Positions 37,647 to 46,901 of a stretch of 64,000 bases of DNA are shown here, piece by piece. The DNA is taken from positions 4,712,001-4,776,000 of the forward strand of contig CP082230.1 in NCBI GenBank assembly GCA_019856515.1. The letters are read 5' to 3'. Under the pieces are notes generated by a model that was given only the letters and a program-made list of their open reading frames with translations, searched no databases and had not been told where the DNA came from. Source of the DNA: Prolixibacteraceae bacterium (lineage in GTDB: Bacteria; Bacteroidota; Bacteroidia; Bacteroidales; Prolixibacteraceae). The stretch's first letter is position 1; each line of letters opens with the position of its first letter. Position numbers and translations under genes: made by a program.

Positions 37647-38267
37647 ATGGAACAAGATATTACTAGAACAATTTTGGCGACGAGCTATTTGGGCAATATT
37701 CATCACTATTTTTATAGGATTAATGCAGAAGCAGTCGTGTTAGAAGATATAGAGCGTTATAAGAAACAGACATTTCGTAATCGTTGTCAAATTCTTGGCG
37801 CCAATGGTATACAAAATCTAACTGTCCCTGTGATTGCAAAAAATCATTCAATCATTCGTGACGTAAAGATCTCATACGATATACAGTGGCAAAAACAGCA
37901 TTGGAAAGCGATGTTGGCAGCATATAACCACTCACCTTATTTTGAGTACTACCGTGACTACTTCGAACCCTTTTATCAGAAAAAGTATGATTTCTTATGG
38001 GACTTCAATATGGAGATCGAATCCGTAGTTTTAGATCTATTGGACGAATCAAAACCTTTTGAACTCTTTAGCCAAATTGGGCAGGAGGGAACTGCTGTTG
38101 TAGATAGGAGAGAGGCAATCACTCCAAAGAAGCCTGTTGAAGATACGAACTTCCTTCAAAAACCATATCGACAGATGATGTTCTCCAAAGGGATGTTTAT
38201 TCCAAACCTCTCCATTGTTGATCTTCTATTTAATCAAGGAACCGAATCCTATCTCTACCTATCATAA
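37647..38267 (+). CDS. WbqC family protein
   Basis: A 206-residue member of the WbqC-like family. Characteristic segments are LATSYLGNIHHYFYRIN, the KQTFRNRCQILGANGIQNL strand, QWQKQHWKAMLAAYNHSPYFEYY and FLWDFNMEI. The family is found near glycan-modification genes and is thought to act in carbohydrate or lipid modification, but no reaction is established. The start at 37647 is chosen because a promoter -7 box overlaps the only earlier start codon. Convergent with lolA, with a shared terminator. Confidence 0.88.
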   Translation: MEQDITRTILATSYLGNIHHYFYRINAEAVVLEDIERYKKQTFRNRCQILGANGIQNLTVPVIAKNHSIIRDVKISYDIQWQKQHWKAMLAAYNHSPYFEYYRDYFEPFYQKKYDFLWDFNMEIESVVLDLLDESKPFELFSQIGQEGTAVVDRREAITPKKPVEDTNFLQKPYRQMMFSKGMFIPNLSIVDLLFNQGTESYLYLS

Positions 38268-38270
38268 ATA

Positions 38271-38306
38271 AAAAAGGAAAATATCATCAGTGATATTTTC
38301 CTTTTT
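38271..38306. terminator. Bidirectional terminator between wbqC and lolA
   Basis: Perfect 16-bp stem AAAAAGGAAAATATCA (38271-38286) with complement at 38291-38306, T run on both strands. Confidence 0.9.
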
Positions 38307-38329
38307 TATTTTATGATGAGTATCGAAAC

Positions 38330-38962
38330 TTATCTCATATCAATTACGTCAACACCTGCGTGATCCGATTCATTGAATTTAAAATAGGTATCTTTAAAAT
38401 CCTTGTCGGTGATCATCTGATTGATATTAATCGTATAAATATTACCATCAACGGCATAGGTGACAGCCTTATTCAAGCGATTATCTGAAGTGATATATAC
38501 AATCAACTTCACAAAGTTATCTTCTGTAGAAGGAGTAAGCTCAATCTTATACTCTGTGATACTACCTTTTTTAGTACTCGACAGAAGATTCACTTGCATT
38601 CCCTCCTTATACATACGGAACATCTTTGCAGGATCTACTGCTCCCTCTTCTTCACCATCTACATTCGTAATGTTTACTTCGTTTGTATTTGGCATAAAAG
38701 AGTAGCTTGTCTTTCCATCAGAGTATATCTCCATCCCTAGCATATACAATCTGTACTTCTCTCCCTTGATAACAAGTTTTCCTGAGTTCGTATCACTAAT
38801 CTCAGCCTCTTTATTTTCCAATGTGAAATCAAAAGATGCCTCAATTGATGGGTAAGACTCCAACTGTTTTGTAAACTTATCTATAATACTCTTGCCATCT
38901 GTTTGGGCATAACTGACTGTTATACTTAAGAGAATAGTGAATAGTAATAATACGTTCTTCAT
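38330..38962 (-). CDS. lolA: Outer-membrane lipoprotein carrier protein LolA family
   Basis: A 210-residue periplasmic protein with signal peptide (cleaved near SYAQ). It has the LolA-type half-barrel strands: IEASFDFTLENKEAE, SGKLVIKGEKYRLYMLGMEI, DGKTSYSFMPNTNEV, and a C-terminal YTININQMITDKDFKD. LolA shuttles lipoproteins from the LolCDE exporter across the periplasm. It lies 41 bases downstream of ftsK on the same strand, an arrangement I know from other Bacteroidota, so the two are probably co-transcribed. Confidence 0.88.
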   Translation of the reverse strand: MKNVLLLFTILLSITVSYAQTDGKSIIDKFTKQLESYPSIEASFDFTLENKEAEISDTNSGKLVIKGEKYRLYMLGMEIYSDGKTSYSFMPNTNEVNITNVDGEEEGAVDPAKMFRMYKEGMQVNLLSSTKKGSITEYKIELTPSTEDNFVKLIVYITSDNRLNKAVTYAVDGNIYTININQMITDKDFKDTYFKFNESDHAGVDVIDMR

Positions 38963-39003
38963 ATATTATGTTTATAATGAAATTCTGTCCCAATATAGTC
39001 AAA

Positions 39004-41523
39004 TTACAGAGATTGTAACAACATTTCCAAATTTGTTTCATCAGGGATCAATACTTTTCTTGCCTTAGAACCTTCATTTGGCCCCACAACACCAGCATAC
39101 TCAAGTTGATCGATGATTCGTCCAGCTCTATTATAACCAATAGAAAACTTCCTCTGAATCGCCGAAGTAGAACCTACTTGATTCATAACCAATAATCGTG
39201 CCGCTTCTTCAAAAAGCTCATCTCTATTCTCTAAGTCCGCGTCATCAGATAATTGTGATGACTCATCTTTATACTCTGGCAATAAGAAGGCCGTTGGGTA
39301 ACCTCTCTGTTCTCCAATGAACTCCACCAACTCTTCCACCTCAGGAGTATCAATAAATGCACACTGAACACGAGTCATCTCGCTACCTGTTTGGATAAGC
39401 ATATCTCCCTTACCGATCAACTGGTTTGCTCCTGGAGAGTCAAGGATCGTACGGCTATCAATCATCGAAGCCACCTTAAATGCTACACGAGCTGGGAAGT
39501 TTGCCTTAATAGGACCTGTAATAATATTGGCTGAAGGTCGCTGCGTTGCAATAATCATATGAATACCTACTGCACGCGCCAACTGTGCAATACGAGCAAT
39601 AGGAGATTCGATCTCTTTACCTGCCGTCATGATCAGGTCGGCAAACTCATCCACGATCACCACAATATATGGTAAGTAATGGTGTCCCTTCTCTGGATTA
39701 AGTTTTCGCTCTACAAACTTCTTATTATACTCCTTTATATTTCTTGCATGTGCATTCTTCAGCAGATCATATCGATTATCCATCTCGATACAAACCGAAT
39801 TAAGTGTATTCTTCACCTTCTGCACATCTGTAATAATAGGCTCTTCTTCATCCTCCATCTTCGCTAGAAAGTGCTTCTCAATAACAGAATAGAGGCTTAG
39901 CTCCACCTTCTTCGGATCGACAAACACGAACTTAAGCTGTGAGGGATGTTTCTTAAATAGGAGAGAGGTGATCATCGCATTTAGTCCTACAGACTTACCT
40001 TGACCTGTTGCTCCCGCCACCAATATATGGGGCATCTTCACCAAATCAACCATATACACCTCATTCGAAATCGTTTTACCAAAAGCGATCGGTAGTTCAT
40101 AATCAGATTCAGAAAACTTCTTCGAACCAATAATCTCTCTCATCGATACAATTTGTGCTTTCTGGTTCGGCACCTCAATACCAATAGTTCCTTTTCCTGG
40201 AATTGGTGCAATAATACGTATCCCTAATGCCGCCAAACTCAAAGCAATATCGTTCTCTAAGTTCTTAATCTTATTAATACGTACCCCAGGAGCTGGAATT
40301 ATCTCATACAGAGTAATGGTAGGTCCTGTAGTTGCCTTGATACTCTTTATCTCAATATTATAGTTGCGTAGTGTCTCCACAATACGCTCTTTATTCTCTT
40401 GTAACTCATCGTTGGTAACAATACTACTCTGCGAATCGAACTTACGAAGAAGATCCAATCCTGGAAAACGATAAGAGGAAAGATCCAATGTCGGATCATA
40501 ATCATCCATCGTGGTATGATCAAGTTCGCCCACCTGCTCCTCATGAATGGTCTCTGTAACCTCTAAGCTAAGCTCATCTTCTTCCGCTTCCACAGGAGCT
40601 ACAGGTATTGGGTTGACTATTGGAGCTGGGGTCGGTTCTTCCTCCATATAAGAGGATGTGGTGGCTGGCATCGGGTCCATCTCAACATGTTCTCTTACAG
40701 GGGACTGTACATATGGCTCAAATTCATGGTGCTCCATATGCTCCTCATCCATTGGTTCTTCTGGATACGAGCTCTCTTGTTCGAAAGTCTCTTCCATCAC
40801 AATATCGGCTTCATTATTACTCACCTTACTTGCAAGACTCTCCTTCTTTACCTTTTTAAACGACAGTGACTTAAAGAAGTTAACGATCCTCTGAAGACCA
40901 AATGAAAAGAAGTCAGCCACCTTCTCCATTGCTGATTTAAGTAGATCAGGGAAATTGTCAAACTCATAGATCATAAAAATCATGGCTGTGATAGCAAGGA
41001 CCAAGAAAGTCCCCAGTTTTCCAATAATGCTATTTAAGAATTGGCTATAATAAAGGCCATAAGCTCCTCCTGGGAAGAAATTAGAGTTCTCATAGAATGC
41101 AACAAACAAAAATCCCAATGTAACACTTGTCCATGCCATGATAAGCATCAACTTAACCGACCTGATTAAAAAACGTTTCTTTCCTCCCAAGGCCAAAAAG
41201 CCCAGAAGAACAAAAAAGTATACCAACCCAAAAGAGGACAGTCCGAGATATCTATTGATCAAGAAATCACCCAGATAGATTCCTGACTTTCCTCCAATAT
41301 TGTGTATCGTATTGGTTGGGTCCGAAAGAATATCATGAACCGTAATGCTCAAGGCACTTTGGTCTGATTTACCTAAGATGAAAAATAGTAATAGTGATAT
41401 CAGTAAATACAGTGCAAACCCGAAAGAAAGGAGTGCAAAAATCAACTTTATCCTTCCCCCTGGTCGCAAGTTTTTAACTTTAGAGAACAGATTGCTTATG
41501 CTTTTGGTCTTGTTTTTTATCAT
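39004..41523 (-). CDS. ftsK: DNA translocase FtsK/SpoIIIE
   Basis: An 839-residue septal DNA pump that clears chromosome ends during division and activates XerCD. Four hydrophobic N-terminal helices (IKLIFALLSFGFALYLL; LVYFFVLLGFLALGG; LMIMAWTSVTLGFLFV; LGTFLVLAITAMIFMIY) are followed by an acidic/proline-rich linker, the alpha/beta RecA-like motor, and the C-terminal gamma winged helix (QRKFSIGYNRAGRIIDQLE) that reads KOPS. Motor landmarks are Walker A GATGQGKS near residue 500, Walker B VVIVDEFADL and ATQRPS. Length is typical of Bacteroidota FtsK. Confidence 0.96.
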   Translation of the reverse strand: MIKNKTKSISNLFSKVKNLRPGGRIKLIFALLSFGFALYLLISLLLFFILGKSDQSALSITVHDILSDPTNTIHNIGGKSGIYLGDFLINRYLGLSSFGLVYFFVLLGFLALGGKKRFLIRSVKLMLIMAWTSVTLGFLFVAFYENSNFFPGGAYGLYYSQFLNSIIGKLGTFLVLAITAMIFMIYEFDNFPDLLKSAMEKVADFFSFGLQRIVNFFKSLSFKKVKKESLASKVSNNEADIVMEETFEQESSYPEEPMDEEHMEHHEFEPYVQSPVREHVEMDPMPATTSSYMEEEPTPAPIVNPIPVAPVEAEEDELSLEVTETIHEEQVGELDHTTMDDYDPTLDLSSYRFPGLDLLRKFDSQSSIVTNDELQENKERIVETLRNYNIEIKSIKATTGPTITLYEIIPAPGVRINKIKNLENDIALSLAALGIRIIAPIPGKGTIGIEVPNQKAQIVSMREIIGSKKFSESDYELPIAFGKTISNEVYMVDLVKMPHILVAGATGQGKSVGLNAMITSLLFKKHPSQLKFVFVDPKKVELSLYSVIEKHFLAKMEDEEEPIITDVQKVKNTLNSVCIEMDNRYDLLKNAHARNIKEYNKKFVERKLNPEKGHHYLPYIVVIVDEFADLIMTAGKEIESPIARIAQLARAVGIHMIIATQRPSANIITGPIKANFPARVAFKVASMIDSRTILDSPGANQLIGKGDMLIQTGSEMTRVQCAFIDTPEVEELVEFIGEQRGYPTAFLLPEYKDESSQLSDDADLENRDELFEEAARLLVMNQVGSTSAIQRKFSIGYNRAGRIIDQLEYAGVVGPNEGSKARKVLIPDETNLEMLLQSL

Positions 41524-41563
41524 GCTATGAAAAAATCCTTTTATTCATTGTCGTTTGTTATTA

Positions 41564-41571
41564 CAAATTTA
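41564..41571 (-). promoter_or_regulatory. -7 box of ftsK-lolA
   Basis: On the - strand reads TAAATTTG, matching TAnnTTTG, about 40 bases before the ftsK ATG. The -33 element is unclear. Confidence 0.35.
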
Positions 41572-41786
41572 ATCTTTTGTATGGTACTAGTTTTATACTT
41601 TCCGTAGAATTTATCTTAAAAAGTGAACTTCACTCCGCTTTGTGTTAAACAAACTGCAAAAGATATGACTTTTATTCTAGTCTATCATGTTCTTAAGCAG
41701 GGCTCAAGTCATTGGTTTGTAGATTCTAATTGTGTTATTTTAGTTTTAGAATTTGTTACCAATGATTCCTTTTAATATTTGTATTT

Positions 41787-42755
41787 ATGACAAAACTTGC
41801 AGTAATAGCTCTTGGTGGAAACGCTCTCTTACGTTCCAACCAAGAGGGAAATATGGATCAGCAAAATAAGAATACAATGGATACCCTCGAGAACATTGTA
41901 TTCTTGCTTAAGCAGAACTATAACATTATCATCACGCATGGTAATGGACCACAAGTGGGTAATATTCTTCTTCGTAACGAAGCTGGAACTAGGGATTATG
42001 GTATACCTTCCATGCCTCTTGATGTCTGTGTGGCCGATTCGCAAGGGGGTATTGGTTACACCATTGAGCGAAATCTACGCAATCTGTTAAAAAAATATGA
42101 TATACAGAGAGAAGTGATCACCATGTCATCGATGGTTGAAGTCGATCCTGACGATCATGCTTTTGTTAACTGGACCAAGCGTGTTGGGCCAACATATGAC
42201 GAAGCCCAAAAGAATGAGTTAGAGCAGAAAAATGGTTGGCAATTCAGATCAACGCCTAAGAAAGAGGGGGCATACCGTCGTGTCGTTCCTTCTCCTACGC
42301 CTATCTCTGTGATGAACTCATCTTGGATTAAAGAGTTATGCGATAGAGGGGTCATTGTCATTGCCAGTGGGGGTGGTGGTATCCCTGTCTACTTCGATCA
42401 ACTGAACAATCTTGTTCCAGTCGAAGGGGTGATCGACAAAGATATGGCCTCTTCTGTTTTAGCAACAAGTGTTGGTGCAGATGAATTTTATATTTTAACC
42501 GATGTTCCTTATCTTTATTCTGATTACGGAACACCAAACCAGAAAGTACTCGAATTTCTTGACTATGAAGATGCAGTGGAGTATGGACACCAAGGCGCTT
42601 TCGGCGAAGGAACCATGCAGCCTAAAGTCAATGCTTGTCTTGACTTCATTAAGAGTGGTGGAGAGAAAGCGATAATCACCGAAGCAACAAAGCTTCAAGA
42701 CAAAAAGTTTGGTACGAAAATAACTCTTAAATACGAAGAGACTCATAAAGCATAA
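41787..42755 (+). CDS. arcC: Carbamate kinase
   Basis: A 322-residue amino-acid-kinase-fold enzyme that makes ATP and carbamate (to NH3 and CO2) from carbamoyl phosphate and ADP. It shows the N-terminal ALGGNALL, HGNGPQVGNI, VVPSPTPISV, and VIVIASGGGGIPV motifs and the C-terminal FGEGTMQPKVNACLDFI. The catabolic ornithine carbamoyltransferase gene follows after 183 bases, so the pair converts citrulline plus phosphate into ornithine, ATP, NH3 and CO2. No arginine deiminase gene is in the window. Confidence 0.95.
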   Translation: MTKLAVIALGGNALLRSNQEGNMDQQNKNTMDTLENIVFLLKQNYNIIITHGNGPQVGNILLRNEAGTRDYGIPSMPLDVCVADSQGGIGYTIERNLRNLLKKYDIQREVITMSSMVEVDPDDHAFVNWTKRVGPTYDEAQKNELEQKNGWQFRSTPKKEGAYRRVVPSPTPISVMNSSWIKELCDRGVIVIASGGGGIPVYFDQLNNLVPVEGVIDKDMASSVLATSVGADEFYILTDVPYLYSDYGTPNQKVLEFLDYEDAVEYGHQGAFGEGTMQPKVNACLDFIKSGGEKAIITEATKLQDKKFGTKITLKYEETHKA

Positions 42756-42938
42756 ACCCGATTGAGTTATGAAATGAGCTATAAGGCTTATGAATATATT
42801 TTGTTTAGACAAGACACAATAATCGAAGCATAGCTTTCCTAAGGTGTTATTTTTAACGAAGAACAAACAATATAAAACACGAGAATATAGCTCTTTTCAT
42901 GATTTAATAGGTGTAAAACCCTTAAAACTACTATTATT

Positions 42939-43940
42939 ATGGCATTCAATATTAAAAATAAAAGTTTCCTCACCCTTCTTGACTACACACCACAAGAGAT
43001 TCGTTACCTCCTTGAACTTGCTGGCGACCTGAAGAGGGCGAAAAGAGGTGGTTACGAGCAACCAACCATGACTGGTAAAAACATCGCGCTTATCTTCGAA
43101 AAGTCATCTACCAGAACACGTTGTGCTTTCGAAGTAGCAGCTTATGACCAAGGAGCTAAAGTAACCTATCTAGGCCCGTCAGGATCACAAATAGGGGTCA
43201 AAGAGTCTATGAAAGATACCGCACGCGTGTTAGGTCGTATGTACGATGGTATTGAGTATCGTGGTTACGGACAACAGATCGTGAATGAATTAGCCGATTT
43301 TGCTGGTGTCCCTGTATGGAATGGTTTAACAAACGAGTTCCATCCAACACAGATCCTTGCCGACTTCCTAACCATGATGGAACACACATCTAAAGATCTT
43401 TCCGATGTAAAATTCGCCTTCCTGGGGGACGCTCGAAACAACATGGGGAACTCATTAATGGTTGGAGCTGCTAAATTAGGTATGGACTTCCGTGCTGCTG
43501 CACCTGCTCAATGTCAACCAAAGCAAAAACTACAAGATAGATGCCATGAAATCGCAGCACAAACAGGAGGTAAGATCACAATCACCGATTCGGTTGCGGA
43601 GGCAGTAAAAGATTGTGACTTTATCTATACAGATGTATGGGTTTCTATGGGAGAACCAGAAGAGGTGTGGAACGAAAGAATTGCCCTGTTGAAGCCATTC
43701 CAAGTCAATAAAGAGGTGATGGAGATGACTGGAAATAAAGACGTAAAGTTCCTTCACTGTCTTCCTGCCTTCCACAACTGTGAAACACAAATTGGACAAG
43801 ATATCCACTCTAAATATGGATTGAATGCCATGGAAGTAACTGATGAGGTCTTCGAAAGCGAAGCTTCTATTGTATTTGATGAAGCAGAGAATAGAATGCA
43901 CACCATCAAAGCAGTAATGGTAGCCACTCTAGGTTCTTAA
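42939..43940 (+). CDS. arcB: Ornithine carbamoyltransferase (probably catabolic)
   Basis: A 333-residue transcarbamoylase exchanging citrulline + phosphate and ornithine + carbamoyl phosphate. The carbamoyl-phosphate motif KSSTRTR, the FHPTQILAD motif, the ornithine-binding DVWVSMGE loop and the catalytic-cysteine HCLPAFH motif are all present. The length and the [21 protein letters not shown] opening match the long ArgF/ArcB type, as opposed to the AOTCase (N-acetylornithine) enzymes used for biosynthesis in many Bacteroidota. Pairing with carbamate kinase supports the energy-yielding direction. A strong hairpin follows. Confidence 0.93.
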   Translation: MAFNIKNKSFLTLLDYTPQEIRYLLELAGDLKRAKRGGYEQPTMTGKNIALIFEKSSTRTRCAFEVAAYDQGAKVTYLGPSGSQIGVKESMKDTARVLGRMYDGIEYRGYGQQIVNELADFAGVPVWNGLTNEFHPTQILADFLTMMEHTSKDLSDVKFAFLGDARNNMGNSLMVGAAKLGMDFRAAAPAQCQPKQKLQDRCHEIAAQTGGKITITDSVAEAVKDCDFIYTDVWVSMGEPEEVWNERIALLKPFQVNKEVMEMTGNKDVKFLHCLPAFHNCETQIGQDIHSKYGLNAMEVTDEVFESEASIVFDEAENRMHTIKAVMVATLGS

Positions 43941-43981
43941 TCGTTTAAACGGTATAAAACCAGTTAAAGAATTTAAAGAAT

Positions 43982-44027
43982 AAGGGCTGAAAGTACGAAC
44001 CGTCTTGGTATCGTACTTTCAGCCCTT
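43982..44027. terminator. Hairpin after arcB
   Basis: Perfect 17-bp stem: AAGGGCTGAAAGTACGA (43982-43998) with complement at 44011-44027. Confidence 0.75.
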
Positions 44028-44143
44028 TGAATAACTGTAGTTGTTATTTCCCACATTCACCATAAGAACATCACCTTTCGGAATATCTATGGACTGTAAT
44101 TTTGTGGCGGAATATTTGATGTCAAGACGAGATCACAACTCTT

Positions 44144-44599
44144 TTAAAATCTCTTTTTACGATCCATCTCTCTTTTTGCATCGTTTAGCTTAAGGGTCTC
44201 ACGCTTATCGTAATTCTTCTTACCCTTAGCCAGTCCGATCTCCATTTTAGCGAAACCTTTGTCGGTAATAAATAGACGTAGAGGTATTATGGTTAATCCA
44301 GTCTCTTTGATCTTTCTTTCCCACTTACGTATCTCTTTCTTCTGCAAAAGAAGCTTTCTCTCTCTCTTCGCGATATGATTGTAGTGCGTACCATAATCAT
44401 ACTCCGAGATCGATAGATTTCTGACATACATCTCCGACTTTTCGAAATAACAGAACGAATCTGAAAGGTTGGCTTTACCTAGTCGAATAGATTTAATCTC
44501 TGTTCCAACCAGACATATTCCCGCAACCATTCGTTCAATAATTTCATAATCGAAGGTTGCTCTTTTATTTTTTATATTTACTGTTTTCTGAATTTTCAT
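44144..44599 (-). CDS. smpB: SsrA-binding protein SmpB
   Basis: A 151-residue partner of tmRNA in rescue of stalled ribosomes. The start of the domain [14 protein letters not shown], the [19 protein letters not shown] loop, the [10 protein letters not shown] helix, and the C-terminal [16 protein letters not shown] followed by a basic tail match SmpB throughout. ATG at 44599 ([10 protein letters not shown]) is preferred over a start eight codons earlier. The tmRNA gene itself was not seen in the window. It lies 38 bases after the Yip1-like gene on the same strand. Confidence 0.96.
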   Translation of the reverse strand: MKIQKTVNIKNKRATFDYEIIERMVAGICLVGTEIKSIRLGKANLSDSFCYFEKSEMYVRNLSISEYDYGTHYNHIAKRERKLLLQKKEIRKWERKIKETGLTIIPLRLFITDKGFAKMEIGLAKGKKNYDKRETLKLNDAKREMDRKKRF

Positions 44600-44637
44600 G
44601 ACAAAATAATCAATGTAAAACATGTTATATCTTCTAG

Positions 44638-45204
44638 CTACAGAAGATTAATCATGTTGAATAGAAGCGAAGTGCCGAAATAGACGAACAAATATAGTAA
44701 AATCGTTGCAATTGTGTATCTAATCTTCTCTTGGGGTGCAATATGTTCTTTCGATTGATACAAATAATATATTATATACCCGAAATATGGGCCCAATATC
44801 CACACAAAATAGAGCCATGGGATAAGCGTAGTGACCACCTCCAATATCCAGATCGGAATCGTTGCTACCACCAAACAACCGAATATCTCCTCTTGATTCA
44901 GTGAACTGTTTGTGACGCTACCAACTTTAGCTACAAACCACGAAGTGATCCATGGTGTCAGAAACAGTAGTGATGGTTTGGTGACAATCGAATAGAGATC
45001 ATTGGTGCTGATGCTGGGCTCTATCCATTGATTGATCAGATATTTAAATAATATCACAGACCCATAACTTAGAACCATAATCCATAGATTTGTTTGGGTC
45101 ATCTGTTTGTCTATATGAGAGCCTAAGGAGGCTATCTGTGAGCCCTTCCCACTAAAAAGTAGGCGTAGGCTATGTATAAAGGTGTCGTACTGTTTTCTGT
45201 TCAT
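44638..45204 (-). CDS. Yip1-family integral membrane protein
   Basis: 188 residues with about five hydrophobic helices. Features typical of the YIP1 domain (PF04893): a polar N-terminus ([16 protein letters not shown]), a helix [18 protein letters not shown], the [19 protein letters not shown] loop-helix with a conserved Pro-Trp, then [20 protein letters not shown] and a long terminal helix. Function of bacterial members is unknown. Encoded just upstream of smpB and divergent from miaA; probably one transcript with smpB. Confidence 0.75.
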   Translation of the reverse strand: MNRKQYDTFIHSLRLLFSGKGSQIASLGSHIDKQMTQTNLWIMVLSYGSVILFKYLINQWIEPSISTNDLYSIVTKPSLLFLTPWITSWFVAKVGSVTNSSLNQEEIFGCLVVATIPIWILEVVTTLIPWLYFVWILGPYFGYIIYYLYQSKEHIAPQEKIRYTIATILLYLFVYFGTSLLFNMINLL

Positions 45205-45287
45205 TTCGCCGTTATTTCTCTTATCGTATTAAAAATAGTGATATTTTTGTAATTCAGTAATAATCTTTACGCTTAATATTTTAAAAT

Positions 45288-46214
45288 ATGAATCACAGTA
45301 AGTATGATATGATTACAGTTCTTGGTGCAACAGCAACAGGAAAAACATCATTAGCTACCCATGTTGCGGCCAAAATTGATGCTGAAGTAATCTCTGCAGA
45401 CTCTAGACAAGTCTACCGTGGGATGGATATTGGAACAGGTAAGGATCTTGAGGATTTCACTGTTAATGGACAATCCATACCATATCATCTCATCGATATT
45501 TTAGATGCAGGAGCACAATACAATGTTTTCGAATACCAGAAAGACTTTCAAAAAGTATACGAAGAGATGCAAAAACGCAATGTCTTCCCTGTGCTTTGTG
45601 GAGGATCTGGTATGTATATCGAAGCCGTACTGAAAGGATACAAGCTCGCTCAAGTGCCCGTCGACGATGCCCTTCGTGAGGAGCTGTCTGTCATGACACT
45701 AGAACAGTTGGTCGATCGACTATCAAAGCTAAAGAGAGTTCATAACAATAGCGATATACAAAACAAGAAGAGAGCCATACGTGCTATCGAAATCGAAGAG
45801 TATATGGTACACCATCCTGAGCTAGATCTTCAATTCCCTGAAATCAACAGCTTGATGGTTGGTATCGACTTTACAAGAGAAGAGCGTCGAAATCGAATCA
45901 CACAACGCCTTCACCAACGTATCGACGAAGGGATGGTAGATGAAGTGCAAGGGTTGTTAGACAGTGGGGTCACACCTGAAGGATTGATATATTATGGGCT
46001 AGAATATAAGTTTATCACCGAATTTATCACCGGAAAGATAACCAAAGATCGTATGGTAGATGGACTGAATGTAGCCATACATCAGTTCGCAAAACGCCAA
46101 ATGACGTGGTACCGTCGAATGGAGAAAAATGGCTTCTTGATCCATTGGATTGATGGAAAACTATCCCTCGAAGACAAAACAGATCAAGTTCTTAAGTTAT
46201 ACCAATTGGATTAA
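45288..46214 (+). CDS. miaA: tRNA dimethylallyltransferase MiaA
   Basis: A 308-residue enzyme adding a dimethylallyl group to A37 of UNN-reading tRNAs. P-loop GATATGKT, the SADSRQVYRGMDIGTGK segment with the catalytic Asp, the YHLIDILDAG loop, NKKRAIRAIE and FAKRQMTWYRR are present. A TATTTTTG -7-like box lies at 45242-45249, though without a clear -33 partner. Length is normal. Single gene, divergent from the Yip1-like gene, ended by a strong terminator. Confidence 0.95.
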   Translation: MNHSKYDMITVLGATATGKTSLATHVAAKIDAEVISADSRQVYRGMDIGTGKDLEDFTVNGQSIPYHLIDILDAGAQYNVFEYQKDFQKVYEEMQKRNVFPVLCGGSGMYIEAVLKGYKLAQVPVDDALREELSVMTLEQLVDRLSKLKRVHNNSDIQNKKRAIRAIEIEEYMVHHPELDLQFPEINSLMVGIDFTREERRNRITQRLHQRIDEGMVDEVQGLLDSGVTPEGLIYYGLEYKFITEFITGKITKDRMVDGLNVAIHQFAKRQMTWYRRMEKNGFLIHWIDGKLSLEDKTDQVLKLYQLD

Positions 46215-46245
46215 TCGATGGGCAATAGAGCCTCTATAAAAAAAC

Positions 46246-46271
46246 AAAGGCTACACAAATGTGTAGCCTTT
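46246..46271 (+). terminator. Terminator of miaA
   Basis: AAAGGCTACAC pairs with GTGTAGCCTTT across the loop AAAT, followed by a T run to 46276. Confidence 0.92.
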
Positions 46272-46343
46272 TTTTATAAATCTCAATTGTAGCTTGAGGC
46301 TGATCCCCCGAAAAACCTCTACCACCATCTGAGACCTAAATGG

Positions 46344-46808
46344 TTACTCTACCTCTTTCGATAGAATATATCTTGTGATGAAAATACCTTTATGGTCTCC
46401 ATCTCCTGCGTCACTCTCTACTGCACTTGTTACATGGATAAGATCCCATCCTTCAGATAGAAGGTTGGTTAACTTGTCTGAAACAACCGCGTCGTTTGAT
46501 GCAATATTCTGGAAGTTAATACCAGTCATACTATAGAAGTTCAATAGTTTGGTCTCATCAAATTTCTTGATCTTGATCCCTTTTCTTGAAACATTCTTCT
46601 GTGAACTTTTTTTGCCATCGTCTCGCTTTGTTGTCAAGTTTTCTGAGCTAATATCCGACTTCTCTTCAATCACTCGCGAACGTCCTATACCCATTGGTAC
46701 AATTGACTCAATAGTGGTGACTATCTTGATAACTTTCTTTGCACTAGCTGGGACTGTTCCTACAACTAATAGGATAACCAACCCAATAAAAAATTTCATT
46801 TTATTCAT
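46344..46808 (-). CDS. Conserved secreted protein of unknown function
   Basis: 154 residues beginning with a signal peptide (MNKMKFFIGLVILLVVG, cleavage near ASA). The mature part has KIVTTIESIVPMGIGRSR, then a Lys/Ser-rich linker, then NFYSMTGINFQNI, a segment around LLSEGWDLIHVTSAVES, and GIFITRYILSKE at the end. I recognise the pattern from small Bacteroidota proteins with no assigned role and can name no domain. The start at 46808 gives a clean signal peptide; 15 extra upstream residues are rejected. It is 93 bases downstream of the peptidase gene, on the same strand, and may share its transcript. Confidence 0.7.
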   Translation of the reverse strand: MNKMKFFIGLVILLVVGTVPASAKKVIKIVTTIESIVPMGIGRSRVIEEKSDISSENLTTKRDDGKKSSQKNVSRKGIKIKKFDETKLLNFYSMTGINFQNIASNDAVVSDKLTNLLSEGWDLIHVTSAVESDAGDGDHKGIFITRYILSKEVE

Positions 46809-46901
46809 CTGTAATAAATTATTTGTCCTACCTAGATCACATTGTATATACATAAGTATGCAGACGAAACAATTTATTACAGATAAATGAAACTTTTTTT
46901 A

